From assembly GCF_000013385.1 (NCBI RefSeq), contig NC_007760.1, positions 3,074,001 through 3,138,000 on the forward strand: a stretch of 64,000 nucleotides of DNA, read 5' to 3'. Numbering within the stretch: the first letter of the stretch is position 1; every line of letters starts with the position of its first letter. The notes beneath the pieces are model-generated. The model saw only the letters and a program-made list of their open reading frames with translations. It had not been told where the DNA came from and searched no databases. Origin of the DNA: Anaeromyxobacter dehalogenans 2CP-C. GTDB taxonomy: Bacteria; Myxococcota; Myxococcia; Myxococcales; Anaeromyxobacteraceae. Made by a program: the position numbers and the translations under genes. Shown here one piece after another: positions 37,698 to 45,885 of the stretch.

Positions 37698-38345
37698 CTA
37701 CGGCTTCACGAGCCCGCGCGCGACCGCGAGCAGCGCGGCCTCGGCCTTCGTCGAGACGTCCATCTTCTCGTAGATCCGCTTCACGTACGTCTGGACGGTG
37801 CCCTCGGCGATGCCGAGCGCCGTCGCGACGTCCGCGTAGGTGTGGCCGTGCACCAGCAGCTGCAGCACCTCGAGCTCGCGCTTCGAGAGCGCCGGGCCGT
37901 CCTTGGCGCGCTGGTCCGGCGGGTCGCCGCGGAACTCCTGGAGCAGCACCTTCGCCGCGCGCGGGCTGATGGGCGCGGCCTCGCCGGAGAGCACGTCCTC
38001 CACCGCCTTGGTGAGATCGGCGGCGTGGAACGGCTTCAGGATGTAGCCCGAAGCCCCGGCCCGCATCGCGTTCAGCACGCGGGCGGGGATGTCCACCGCG
38101 GTCAGCGCGATGCACGCGGTCTTGGGCAGCTCCTGCCGGATGGTGGCGATGACGTCCTCACCGCTCATCTTCGGCAGCCCGAGATCCACGAGGGCCACGT
38201 CCGGCCGCTCGCGCCGGGCCAGCGCGACCCCATCCTCGCCGGTCGCCGCGGTCCCGCACACCTCGAATCCGTGCGCGGTCAAGACCTGGGCGATGAGCTT
38301 CGACACCGCCTCGTCGTCCTCGACCGCGATCGCCCGGATTGCCAT
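37698..38345 (-). CDS. NarL/LuxR-type response regulator
   Basis: A 215-residue regulator. An N-terminal receiver has the acidic pair VEDDEA, phosphoacceptor Asp54 (ALVDLGLPKMSG), Thr in LTAVD and Lys in ILKPFHAAD. A LuxR-type helix-turn-helix follows at about 148-205 (LSKRELEVLQLLVHGHTYADVA, then VQTYVKRIYEKM). No sensor kinase gene is adjacent. It is divergent from the cysteine-rich lipoprotein gene across 222 bp that hold a perfect 12-bp palindrome, so it may control that gene and itself. The ATG at 38345 gives the normal start of the receiver. Confidence 0.92.
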   Translation of the reverse strand: MAIRAIAVEDDEAVSKLIAQVLTAHGFEVCGTAATGEDGVALARRERPDVALVDLGLPKMSGEDVIATIRQELPKTACIALTAVDIPARVLNAMRAGASGYILKPFHAADLTKAVEDVLSGEAAPISPRAAKVLLQEFRGDPPDQRAKDGPALSKRELEVLQLLVHGHTYADVATALGIAEGTVQTYVKRIYEKMDVSTKAEAALLAVARGLVKP

Positions 38346-38366
38346 GGAAGCGCGCCCCCCTGGGGA

Positions 38367-38378
38367 GTGCGTACGCAC
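38367..38378. promoter_or_regulatory. perfect 12-bp palindrome in a divergent promoter region
   Basis: GTGCGTACGCAC lies 22 bp upstream of the regulator's ATG and about 190 bp upstream of the lipoprotein ATG. Related fragments (ATACGTAC, GGTACGTG, GTGCGCAC) follow within the next 100 bp. It is a candidate binding site for the adjacent LuxR-type regulator. Confidence 0.45.
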
Positions 38379-38567
38379 CCCCGCAAAATCACTGCCATAC
38401 GTACCAGCCCGGGGCATGGAGGGTCAAGGATGCGGGCCCCCTGCCGGACGGTACGTGGGCACGCACAGTGCGCACCGCCGCGCACAGCAAACCCCTGGTA
38501 GACGCAAGGCGTTCTGGGGTAACTGCTCGCTGTCCCGCTCGTCGGGGACACGAGGAGCCAACCGACC

Positions 38568-40685
38568 ATGCACAGCTGCCCCGCACGCCTTCGGCTCGCG
38601 TTCACCGCCTCCCTGCTCGCCGCGCTCGCGGCGTGTTCCAGCGGAGGGGGTGGCGGATCGGGGCCCGTCGATCCGCCGCCGCCCGCCTGCAGCGAGCTGA
38701 ACGCCGCCTGCAGCACGCCCGCCGACTGCTGCACCGGCCTCACGTGCCTCGGCGGGACCGGCGCAGGCACCTGCGTCACCGTCAGCTCGTGCGTCGCCGA
38801 CGCGCAGGCCTGCAGCGCCGGCGGCGCGCCCTGCTGCGAGGGGCGCTGCGAGGGCGGCGTCTGCACCAAGGGCTCCACCACCTGCGTGGCGGACGGGACG
38901 GCGTGCACCGTGGGCGGCACCGCCTGCTGCTCCGGGACCTGCGCCTCGCCTCCCGGCGGCGGCGCGACGGTCTGCACCACGAGCGAGTTCTGCAAGCCGG
39001 CCGGCGAGGCCTGCACGGCCGCGAGCGACTGCTGCACGCTCAACTGCGTGGACGGCGCCTGTCGCGCCGAGGCGTGCAACCAGATCGGCGAGGGCTGCGC
39101 GACGCCGTCCGACTGCTGCTCCGGCACCGGCTCCTGCGGCACGAACCAGTCCGGCACCTGCACCGCCGTCCCGAGCGGCGGCACCGGCGCCTCCTGCCGC
39201 ACGCTCGGCGAGGCCTGCTCGCAGCCGTACGACTGCTGCTCCACCAACTGCCAGGGTGGCGCCTGCGTCCCGGCGTACACCTGCAACGCGTACGGCGACC
39301 TCTGCTACCAGGGGACCGACTGCTGCTCCGGCCTCTGCGACACCAGCGCCGGCACGCCGGGCCGGTGCTTCGATCCGCCGGGCGGCTGCGTCCAGGGCGG
39401 CAACCCCTGCGACGGCCCGTCCAACTGCTGCTCGCGCCTGTGCGTGGACCCGGGCAGCGGCGCCAAGGTCTGCCAGCCCGCCGGCGGCTGCCGCATGACG
39501 GGCGACTTCTGCGACTCCACCGACGCCTGCTGCAACATCAACGACAAGGTGCCCACGTCCCAGCGGATCTCCTGCGACGCGGAGCACACCTGCGACAACG
39601 GCGGCTCGTGCAACCCGCCGGGCAACATCTGCGGCGCCTCGACCGACGTGAACGCGTCGCAGAACTGCTGCATGCCGAGCACCTGGAACGGCAGCGGCAA
39701 GCCGGCCTGCAAGCCCGACTCGAACAACATCATGCGCTGCTACGGCGCGCCCCCCGGCGAGACCGGCTCCACCTGCCCCACCGGTTACGACGGCAGCGAT
39801 CCGAACTGCTGCATCCCGCAGGGCGACGTCTGCCAGTTCCGCGACCAGTGCTGCGGCCTGGCGCCGTGCGTGCCGGACGCGCAGGGCGTGCTCCGCTGCG
39901 GCGGCTCGTGCATCCCGACCACCGGGACCTGCACCAGCAACGCCGACTGCTGCAGCGGGACCTGCACCTCCGGCAAGTGCGCGCCGGCCGCCTGCGGCGC
40001 GGTGGGCAGCACGTGCAGCACCGACGGCCAGTGCTGCTCCGGCTTCTGCGACGCGGACTCCCACGCCTGCCAGCCGGTGTGCCAGCGGCAGAGCGAGGCC
40101 TGCACCGTCTCCGCGGACTGCTGCTCGGGCCTCTCCTGCGCGGTCCCGCCCGGCGCCACGCACGGCTCCTGCGTCACCGACCAGAGCTCCTGCGTCGATC
40201 TCGGCCAGGCGTGCGGCGCCGGCGACACCTGCTGCTCGGGGCTGTCCTGCACCGGCGGCACCTGCCAGTCGGCCCAGACCTGCGTGGACGTGGGCCAGGG
40301 CTGCACCGCGGGCGGCGCCGCCTGCTGCACCGGCCTCGCGTGCAAGACGCAGGGCACGACCGGGCAGGCGGACTGCGCCGCTGGCGACACCTCCTGCACC
40401 TGCGAGGTCCCGGCGGCCACCTGCGGCCACTACGTCCACGGCCAGCCGCTGCCGTCCTGCTCGCCGACCAACCCCTGCTGCCCCGGCGAGAACACCACCT
40501 GCCTGAGCAACGGGGTGCCGTGCACCAGCGCCACCGGCTGCTTCTGCACGCCGCCGCAGACCTGCGCCGACATCGGCGCGGCGTGCTCGCCGACGCAGAC
40601 CTGCTGCACCGGGACCTGCGCGAAGGCCGGCTCGTTCGACCTCTGCGACGGCACGACCAGCTGCAGCTGCATCAACCCGGGCTAG
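38568..40685 (+). CDS. secreted cysteine-rich repeat lipoprotein
   Basis: A 705-residue protein. The N-terminal signal ends in a lipobox LLAALAAC (Cys near residue 23), then a Gly/Ser/Pro spacer. The rest is an array of about 19 short units centred on a CC pair, such as ADCCTGLTC, SDCCSGTGSC, ADCCSGTC and DTCCSGLSC, usually followed by a GTC or GAC cysteine a few residues on. The spacing resembles knottin or dickkopf-type disulfide-rich modules. It should be a rigid, oxidised cell-surface protein. Its role (adhesion, protection, metal binding) is not known. AGGAG lies 13 bp before the ATG. The array may vary in copy number between strains. Confidence 0.85.
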   Translation: MHSCPARLRLAFTASLLAALAACSSGGGGGSGPVDPPPPACSELNAACSTPADCCTGLTCLGGTGAGTCVTVSSCVADAQACSAGGAPCCEGRCEGGVCTKGSTTCVADGTACTVGGTACCSGTCASPPGGGATVCTTSEFCKPAGEACTAASDCCTLNCVDGACRAEACNQIGEGCATPSDCCSGTGSCGTNQSGTCTAVPSGGTGASCRTLGEACSQPYDCCSTNCQGGACVPAYTCNAYGDLCYQGTDCCSGLCDTSAGTPGRCFDPPGGCVQGGNPCDGPSNCCSRLCVDPGSGAKVCQPAGGCRMTGDFCDSTDACCNINDKVPTSQRISCDAEHTCDNGGSCNPPGNICGASTDVNASQNCCMPSTWNGSGKPACKPDSNNIMRCYGAPPGETGSTCPTGYDGSDPNCCIPQGDVCQFRDQCCGLAPCVPDAQGVLRCGGSCIPTTGTCTSNADCCSGTCTSGKCAPAACGAVGSTCSTDGQCCSGFCDADSHACQPVCQRQSEACTVSADCCSGLSCAVPPGATHGSCVTDQSSCVDLGQACGAGDTCCSGLSCTGGTCQSAQTCVDVGQGCTAGGAACCTGLACKTQGTTGQADCAAGDTSCTCEVPAATCGHYVHGQPLPSCSPTNPCCPGENTTCLSNGVPCTSATGCFCTPPQTCADIGAACSPTQTCCTGTCAKAGSFDLCDGTTSCSCINPG

Positions 40686-40715
40686 CGGCCCTCCGGTCCC
40701 CGGACCGGACGTGAG

Positions 40716-40751
40716 AAGGCCCCGGCCGCCCGCGTAGGGCGCCGGGGCCTT
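40716..40751. terminator. bidirectional hairpin terminator
   Basis: AAGGCCCCGG and CCGGGGCCTT form a perfect 10-bp stem, with an inner CGCCC/GGGCG stem in the loop. It lies between the convergent lipoprotein gene and the small membrane protein gene and can serve both strands. Confidence 0.8.
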
Positions 40752-40787
40752 CGGCGTTCCGGGGGGCGCCGCGCGCCCCGCCCTGCC

Positions 40788-41033
40788 CTACGGCTGGCCG
40801 CCGCCGAGGCGGCCGCCCAGCTCCTCGTGCTCGCCCACGCCCTGCAGGTCGAGCGCGATGGCGAGCAGGTACAGCGCGAGCGAGGTGGTGCCGAAGAGCT
40901 GGCCGAGGCTCATCGCCGCGACGAGCAGGAACGGGTTCGGGAACACGATGCCCGCGATCATCAGGGCGAGCGAGACGAGCGACAGGACCGCCGAGACCAG
41001 CACCAGCCGGCGGATCGTGAACTTGGAGATCAT
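40788..41033 (-). CDS. small two-helix membrane protein next to a NapC cytochrome
   Basis: An 81-residue protein. It begins MISKFTIRRLVLVSAVLSLV and has two hydrophobic segments (about 9-28 and 33-60), then a short charged tail ending in Gly-rich residues. No family is recognised. The ATG lies 2 bp after the cytochrome stop, so the two are co-transcribed and perhaps form a membrane complex. Confidence 0.72.
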   Translation of the reverse strand: MISKFTIRRLVLVSAVLSLVSLALMIAGIVFPNPFLLVAAMSLGQLFGTTSLALYLLAIALDLQGVGEHEELGGRLGGGQP

Positions 41034-41035
41034 CG

Positions 41036-41713
41036 CTACTCCCCCTTCCCGATGGAGGCCGCGGGACCGCGGCCGTTGCCGCCGTGCGCGAACGCGCGCG
41101 GGTGGACCTTCTCGCCGCCGTGGCAGTCCACGCACTTGGCGTCGCCCGAGCGGATCTCCTCGATCATGCCCGAGTGCTCCTCGTTCGCGAGCCACCTCGG
41201 CGCGGTGGTCGAGTGGCAGCGGGTGCACATGCCGTTCTGGAACGACTTGTACATGTGGATCTTCGGCCCGCCCTCGCCGTACGGCCCGGTGTTCGCGTAC
41301 TCCGTGACGTAGAAGTACAGGTGCTTCAGGCCGTTCAGCTTGGTCGTCATCGCGCCGAACATCTGGTAGTCGGCGTGGCACGTGTAGCAGCTCTCCTCGC
41401 CGAACGCGTGGTTGCGGCTGTGGATCGCGGCGAGGCTGGTGGACGCCGGGTCCGCCGCGTCCTCCGTGTAGGGCAGCATCACGTGGCAGGAGCCGCAGAA
41501 CGGGCGCTTCAGCGTGTACTCGAAGCCGGCGATGTTGCCGGTGAGCGCCACGCCGATCGGCATGACGCCGAGCCCGAAGAGGAGCAGGACCTTGGTCGTC
41601 CGGTTGAGCGGCGGGCGACGGACCAGGTACCAGGCGAGGATGAGGACCGCGATGGCCGCGGCGACGAGGGCGGTGGCCTTGAGCAGCTGCTCGAGCGTGT
41701 TTATCTGGGGCAC
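41036..41713 (-). CDS. NapC/NirT-type tetraheme cytochrome c
   Basis: A 225-residue membrane-anchored cytochrome. Four heme-binding motifs are present: CGSCH (about 73-77, followed by VM as in the NapC/NrfH first heme), CYTCH, CTRCH and CVDCH. Two membrane segments precede them (about 12-31 and 42-60), where NapC/NrfH normally has one. Family members take electrons from the quinol pool and pass them to periplasmic reductases. No reductase gene is adjacent, so the partner is encoded elsewhere. The GTG at 41713 is chosen because it starts directly before the first helix; a TTG 12 codons upstream is the alternative. Confidence 0.88.
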   Translation of the reverse strand: MPQINTLEQLLKATALVAAAIAVLILAWYLVRRPPLNRTTKVLLLFGLGVMPIGVALTGNIAGFEYTLKRPFCGSCHVMLPYTEDAADPASTSLAAIHSRNHAFGEESCYTCHADYQMFGAMTTKLNGLKHLYFYVTEYANTGPYGEGGPKIHMYKSFQNGMCTRCHSTTAPRWLANEEHSGMIEEIRSGDAKCVDCHGGEKVHPRAFAHGGNGRGPAASIGKGE

Positions 41714-41943
41714 GTTTGGGTGCCTAGCATGTGCGACCGGATGCCTCAACCCCTAGATGCGCGCTGGCGCGCATGTGCCGGGGCGCGCAGGAGGTCTCCC
41801 CGGTGGTGTCCCGGTGACCCATCTGATTCGCTACGGGTGAACCGAGCCCGCGCGGCGGCGGCCGCGCCCCACCGGCCGGAGCGCCGAAGGCCCGCGAACC
41901 TTCTTGCCTTTCGGGAAGGCCTGCACTAGATACCGCCCCTCGA

Positions 41944-42017
41944 GCGCGATTAGCTCAGCTGGATAGAGCGTCGGCCTCCGGAGCCGAAGGCCACAGGTTC
42001 GAATCCTGTATCGCGCG
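41944..42017 (+). tRNA. tRNA-Arg (anticodon CCG)
   Basis: A full cloverleaf can be folded. The acceptor stem GCGCGAT/ATCGCGC has 7 pairs. The D arm contains AGCTCAGCTGGATAGAGC. The anticodon stem TCGGC/GCCGA encloses CTCCGGA, giving anticodon CCG. The T arm ACAGG/CCTGT has loop TTCGAAT. The discriminator is G, and CCA is not encoded. CCG reads CGG arginine codons, which are frequent in such GC-rich genes. Confidence 0.96.
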
Positions 42018-42023
42018 CTCCCG

Positions 42024-42063
42024 AGCCCCGGTCCTGGCATCCCCAGGGCCGGGGCTTTCTCTT
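42024..42063 (+). terminator. rho-independent terminator of tRNA-Arg
   Basis: AGCCCCGGTCCTGG pairs with CCAGGGCCGGGGCT (14 bp with one G-T pair, 5-base loop) and is followed by TTTCTCTT. It starts 7 bases after the tRNA. Confidence 0.88.
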
Positions 42064-42148
42064 GGCGCGGCTCACTGGGCGTCCGCCCGGGTTCGCGCTA
42101 GGTTCTGGTCGCCCGCGGCTTCCTCGTGGGCCGAGAGGTGAGAACGAG

Positions 42149-42337
42149 ATGCCGGTCAGCAAGAAGCGGAAGAAGGAAGGGAAGCCGGTCCAGCGGACCG
42201 CGCCGCCCGAGCAGCACCCCGAGCACGCGCACGGACCGGAGGGCGCGCCCGGGGCCCCGCAGCCGCGGACGGTCGGCCGACCGTCCAACCCCTTCGTCGC
42301 CCAGCAGACGCGGCGCGCCTCGCAGCGCGGCCGGTAG
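42149..42337 (+). CDS. small basic hypothetical protein
   Basis: A 62-residue protein. It begins MPVSKKRKKEGKPVQR, continues with a Pro/Gln/His-rich stretch and ends with TRRASQRGR. No family is recognised; the basic ends suggest nucleic acid binding but this is a guess. A GAGAGGTGAGAACGAG stretch precedes the ATG. The stop TAG shares its last base with the GTG start of the GIY-YIG gene, which supports it being a real gene. Confidence 0.6.
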   Translation: MPVSKKRKKEGKPVQRTAPPEQHPEHAHGPEGAPGAPQPRTVGRPSNPFVAQQTRRASQRGR

Positions 42338-42648
42338 TGCCCGCGGCAGCGCCCGGGCGCGGCGCCGCCGCGGGGGCGGCGCGCTGGTGGGTGTACCTCC
42401 TGCGCTGCGGCGACGGCTCGCTGTACGCCGGCGCCACGAACGACCTCGCCGCGCGGGTGGCCCGCCACGCCGCCGGGCGCGGCGCGCGCTACACGCGCTC
42501 GCGCCTGCCGGTGGAGCTGGTCTGGCGCGAGCGCGCCGACGACCGCGGCGCGGCGCTGCGGCGCGAGGCGGCGCTGAAGCGGCTGCGCCGGACCGAGAAG
42601 CTCGCCCTGGTGGAGCGCGCGGCCGCGCGCCGCCGGCGCCGCCGCTAG
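42337..42648 (+). CDS. GIY-YIG domain protein (YhbQ type)
   Basis: A 103-residue single-domain GIY-YIG protein. WWVYLLRCGDGSLYAGATND gives the GIY-YIG pair in the form VYL-YAG, and ARYTRSRLPVELVW with the following REAALKRL is the UPF0213/YhbQ pattern. The tail is Arg-rich. Members are putative nucleases and few are characterised. It uses a GTG start overlapping the previous stop by one base. Confidence 0.88.
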   Translation: MPAAAPGRGAAAGAARWWVYLLRCGDGSLYAGATNDLAARVARHAAGRGARYTRSRLPVELVWRERADDRGAALRREAALKRLRRTEKLALVERAAARRRRRR

Positions 42649-42657
42649 GATTCGCGC

Positions 42658-43428
42658 ATGGACCTCGGGCTCGGCGGCAAGGTCGCGATCGTCACCGGCG
42701 GCAGCCGCGGCATCGGCCGCGCCATCGCGCTGACGCTGGCGCGGGAGGGCGCGCGGGTGGCCGTCGGCGCGCGCGGCGCCGAGGCGCTCGCCGAGGTTCG
42801 CGCGGCGCTCGACCAGGCCGGGCCCGGCCCGCACCTGACGGTCGCCGCCGACCTCGCCACCGCCGAGGGCGTGGACCGGCTGGTGGGCGAGGCCGCCTCG
42901 GCGCTGGGCGGCGTGGACGTGCTCGTCAACAACGTGGGCGGCTCGGACGCGCGCACGATCGCGGACGCCGGCGAGGCCGACCTCCGCGCGGTGCTCGACC
43001 GCAACCTGTTCCCCGCCCTCCGCGCCAGCCTCCGGGCCATCCCGGAGCTGCGGCGCCGCGGCGGCGGGTCGATCGTGATGATCACGTCGATCTGGGGGCG
43101 AGAGGCCGGCGGCGGCCCCTCGTACAACGTCGCCAAGGCGGCCGAGCAGAGCCTGGCCAAGGCGCTCGGGCGCGAGCTCGCCGCCGACGGCATCCGGGTG
43201 AACTCGGTCGCGCCGGGGTCGATCGCGTTCCCGGGCGGCGGCTGGGAGCGGCGGCGGCAGGCGGACCCGGAGGGCATCGCCGACTTCGTCCGGCGCGAGA
43301 TCCCGGGCGGACGCTTCGGCGCGCCCGAGGAGGTCGCGGCGGTGGTCGCGTTCCTGGCCTCGCCGCGCGCGAGCTGGGTGAACGGCGCCTGCTGGGTGGT
43401 GGACGGCGGGCAGTCCCGCAGCTTCTGA
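42658..43428 (+). CDS. short-chain dehydrogenase/reductase
   Basis: A 256-residue SDR with cofactor motif TGGSRGIGRAIA, NNVGG, and catalytic Ser144, Tyr156 and Lys160 (YNVAK). The C-terminus shows the usual VNGACWVVDGGQS. Substrate unknown; it is FabG-like but stands outside the fab operon. It starts 9 bp after the GIY-YIG stop, and a 119-bp gap separates it from the polysaccharide deacetylase. Confidence 0.92.
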   Translation: MDLGLGGKVAIVTGGSRGIGRAIALTLAREGARVAVGARGAEALAEVRAALDQAGPGPHLTVAADLATAEGVDRLVGEAASALGGVDVLVNNVGGSDARTIADAGEADLRAVLDRNLFPALRASLRAIPELRRRGGGSIVMITSIWGREAGGGPSYNVAKAAEQSLAKALGRELAADGIRVNSVAPGSIAFPGGGWERRRQADPEGIADFVRREIPGGRFGAPEEVAAVVAFLASPRASWVNGACWVVDGGQSRSF

Positions 43429-43547
43429 CGGGGCTTCGCGCGGGAGTACGCGCCCCGGGCGGCAGCGCCCCCGGACGCAGCGCACCCGCCGGGACCGGCG
43501 CTCGCCGCCGGAGCGCGTGCACACCTTCTCGCCGAGGAGGAGGGGGC

Positions 43548-44744
43548 ATGCCGGAACGGGCCGACTTCAGCGCGCGCTGGATCCTGAAGCGGGCCGCGAA
43601 GGCGGCCGTGGCGGGGGCGCTCACCGCGGCGGGGATCCACCACGCGGTCCGGCTGGTGCGCCGGCGGCAGGCGGGCGGCTCCCGCGTGCTCATCCTCTCG
43701 TACCACCGCGTGACGCCCGACTTCGACGCCGAGGCCAGGCAGACGCTCGCCTCGCTGCTCGTCTCCACCGACACGCTCCGCCGCCAGCTCGAGCACGTGG
43801 GGCGGCGGAACGAGATCGTCTCGCTCGCCGACGCCCGCCGCATCCTGGCGGAGCCCGCGGGCGCCCACCGCGCCGACGTCGTCGCGGTGACCCTCGACGA
43901 CGGCTACGCCGACGTGGCGCAGCACGCGCTGCCGGTGCTGCGCGCCCTGCGCGTCCCGGCGACCGTGTTCGTGCCGACCGGCTACGTCGGCACGGCCCGC
44001 CGCCTCCCGCACGACCGGCTCCACGCGGCGCTCACCGCGCTGGCGCGGCGGCGCATCCCGTTCGAGCGCGCCGGCCTCCCGCCCGCGATCCAGGCGCTGC
44101 TCTCCGCCTGCGCCGAGCGCGGGCCGGCGGCCACGCTCGACCGGCTCATCGCGCGCCTCCCGCACGAGCGGCTGGTGGCGCTGGCCTCGGCGCTGGAGCG
44201 CCGGCTCGGCACCGCCGAGCAGGACCTCCCGGCCTCGACGCGCCTCATGACCTGGGACGAGGTGCGGGCGCTCGACGCCGCGGGCGTGGACGTGGGCGGC
44301 CACACGGTCAACCACGCGGTGCTCGCGAACCTGCCGCTCGCCGAGGCGCGCCGCGAGCTGGCCGGCTGCCGCGACCAGCTCGCCGAGCGCGTGGGCCGGG
44401 CGCCGCGCCACTTCGCCTACCCCAACGGCTACTACACGCCGGCGGTCCAGCGCGCGGTGGCCGAGGCGGGCTTCGAGGCGGCCGTGACCATCGAGGACGA
44501 GGAGAACCGGCACGGCGGCTCGGCGTACGGGCTGAAGCGCAAGGTCCTCTGGGAGAACACCACGCTCGGCGCCGTCGGCTGGAGCGGCGTGGTGGCGACG
44601 TGCAACCTGGGCGGCGTGTTCTCCACGCTGGGCCTGGCGCGGCCCGTCCCCGGGGAGCGGCCGGATCCACCCGCCGAGCCCGCGGCCCGGACGGCGCGGC
44701 CGGAGGGCGCGGAGGCGCACGCGGACGCGCGGGCGGTGAGCTGA
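43548..44744 (+). CDS. polysaccharide deacetylase (NodB family, CE4)
   Basis: A 398-residue protein. A hydrophobic stretch near residues 14-35 may anchor it. The NodB domain shows LILSYHRVTPDF, the metal-binding TLDDGYADV (first Asp as base), VDVGGHTVNHAVL (two His ligands) and HFAYPNGYYTPAV. It should remove acetyl groups from a surface polysaccharide. The last 50 residues are Ala/Pro/Arg-rich. AGGAGG precedes the ATG by about 10 bases. It is the first of five co-directional genes reaching 49225. Confidence 0.92.
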   Translation: MPERADFSARWILKRAAKAAVAGALTAAGIHHAVRLVRRRQAGGSRVLILSYHRVTPDFDAEARQTLASLLVSTDTLRRQLEHVGRRNEIVSLADARRILAEPAGAHRADVVAVTLDDGYADVAQHALPVLRALRVPATVFVPTGYVGTARRLPHDRLHAALTALARRRIPFERAGLPPAIQALLSACAERGPAATLDRLIARLPHERLVALASALERRLGTAEQDLPASTRLMTWDEVRALDAAGVDVGGHTVNHAVLANLPLAEARRELAGCRDQLAERVGRAPRHFAYPNGYYTPAVQRAVAEAGFEAAVTIEDEENRHGGSAYGLKRKVLWENTTLGAVGWSGVVATCNLGGVFSTLGLARPVPGERPDPPAEPAARTARPEGAEAHADARAVS

Positions 44745-45791
44745 GTGCGGCTGGCGCTCGTCGGCAACTGGCCGCGGCCGTACGGCGGCGTGGCGGTGCA
44801 CGTGGCCGCGCTGGCCCGCGCCGCCCGCGCGCGCGGCGTGGACGTGCGGGTGCTCGACATCGGCCGCGGCGACCACTCGGGCGACGGCGTCCGGCCGGCG
44901 CGCGGCGCGCTCCGGTACGCCGCCGCGCTCGGGGGGGCCGCGGCGGAGGGCCGGCTGCTGCACGTGCACACCAGCGGCGCCAATGTGAAGAGCTGGCTGG
45001 TGGCCCTGGCCGCCTCGCGCGCGCGCCGGGGCGCGGCGCCGCTCGGCGTGCTCACGCTGCACTCCGGCTCGGCCCCCGCGTGGCTGCGCGGCGGTCCGGC
45101 GCGGCGCGCGCTCGCCGCGGCCGCCTGCGCCGGCTTCGGGCGGATCCTGGCGGTGAACGACGAGATCGCCGCCGCGCTCGGCGCGAGCGGCGTGCCGAGG
45201 GCGCGGATCGCGGTCGTGCCGCCCTACTCCCCGGCCCTGCTCGAGCCGCGCCGGCCGCCGCCGGGCCTGGCCGCGTTCCGGACCTCGCACGTGCCGCTCC
45301 TCGCGGCGGCGCTCCCGCCCGGACGGATCTACGGCGCCGACCTGCTCCTGCCCGCGTTCCGCGCGCTGCGGGCGCGCCACCCGCGCGCCGGGCTGGTCGC
45401 GTTCGGCGAGGGCACCGAGGCGCTCACCGGCGACGCCGTGCTCGGGCTCGGCGAGCTCGACCACCCCGCCGCGCTCGCGGTGCTGGAGGCCGCGGACGTG
45501 TTCGCCCGCCCCACCCGCGCCGACGGCGACGCGGTGACCGTGCGCGAGGCGCTCGCGCTCGGCCGTGCGGTGGTCGCGAGCACCGTCGGCCACCGGCCGG
45601 CCGGCTGCCTGCTCTTCCCGCCCGGTGACGCGGCCGCGCTCGCCGCGCGGCTCGAGGACGCGGTGGCCGGCGCCCCCCCGGCCGCCCGCCCGCGCGACGA
45701 CGACCCGTTCGACGCCATCTTCGCGGTCTACCGGGTGCTGTGGACGCGCGCGCGCGGCGCGCCGGCCGAGGCGGCCGCCCCGGCGCGGTGA
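44745..45791 (+). CDS. GT4-like glycosyltransferase
   Basis: A 348-residue glycosyltransferase of GT-B type. The N-terminus LALVGNWPRPYGGVAVHVAAL carries the acceptor-side Gly-rich loop. The C-terminal half has ADVFARPTRADGDAVTVREAL, a version of the EX7E nucleotide-sugar motif, followed by GRAVVAS. The GTG start is directly after the deacetylase stop with no gap. Donor and acceptor unknown. The tail is Ala/Arg-rich. Confidence 0.86.
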   Translation: MRLALVGNWPRPYGGVAVHVAALARAARARGVDVRVLDIGRGDHSGDGVRPARGALRYAAALGGAAAEGRLLHVHTSGANVKSWLVALAASRARRGAAPLGVLTLHSGSAPAWLRGGPARRALAAAACAGFGRILAVNDEIAAALGASGVPRARIAVVPPYSPALLEPRRPPPGLAAFRTSHVPLLAAALPPGRIYGADLLLPAFRALRARHPRAGLVAFGEGTEALTGDAVLGLGELDHPAALAVLEAADVFARPTRADGDAVTVREALALGRAVVASTVGHRPAGCLLFPPGDAAALAARLEDAVAGAPPAARPRDDDPFDAIFAVYRVLWTRARGAPAEAAAPAR

Positions 45792-45885
45792 TCCCGCGCG
45801 GCGGGTGCCCCGCCGCGGCGCTGGCCGGGGCGGGGCGCGGTGAAGACCTCCAAGGCGGCCGCCCCGCGGCCGGGGAAAGGGGACG

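Noticed and set aside
38424-40439. Open frame antisense to the cysteine-rich lipoprotein gene
   Set aside because: Ala/Gly/Val-rich repeats simply mirror the repetitive sense strand; no signal or domain.
41831-42040. Minus-strand frame crossing the tRNA gene
   Set aside because: It reads through a well-folded tRNA-Arg on the other strand and has no ribosome site or conserved pattern.
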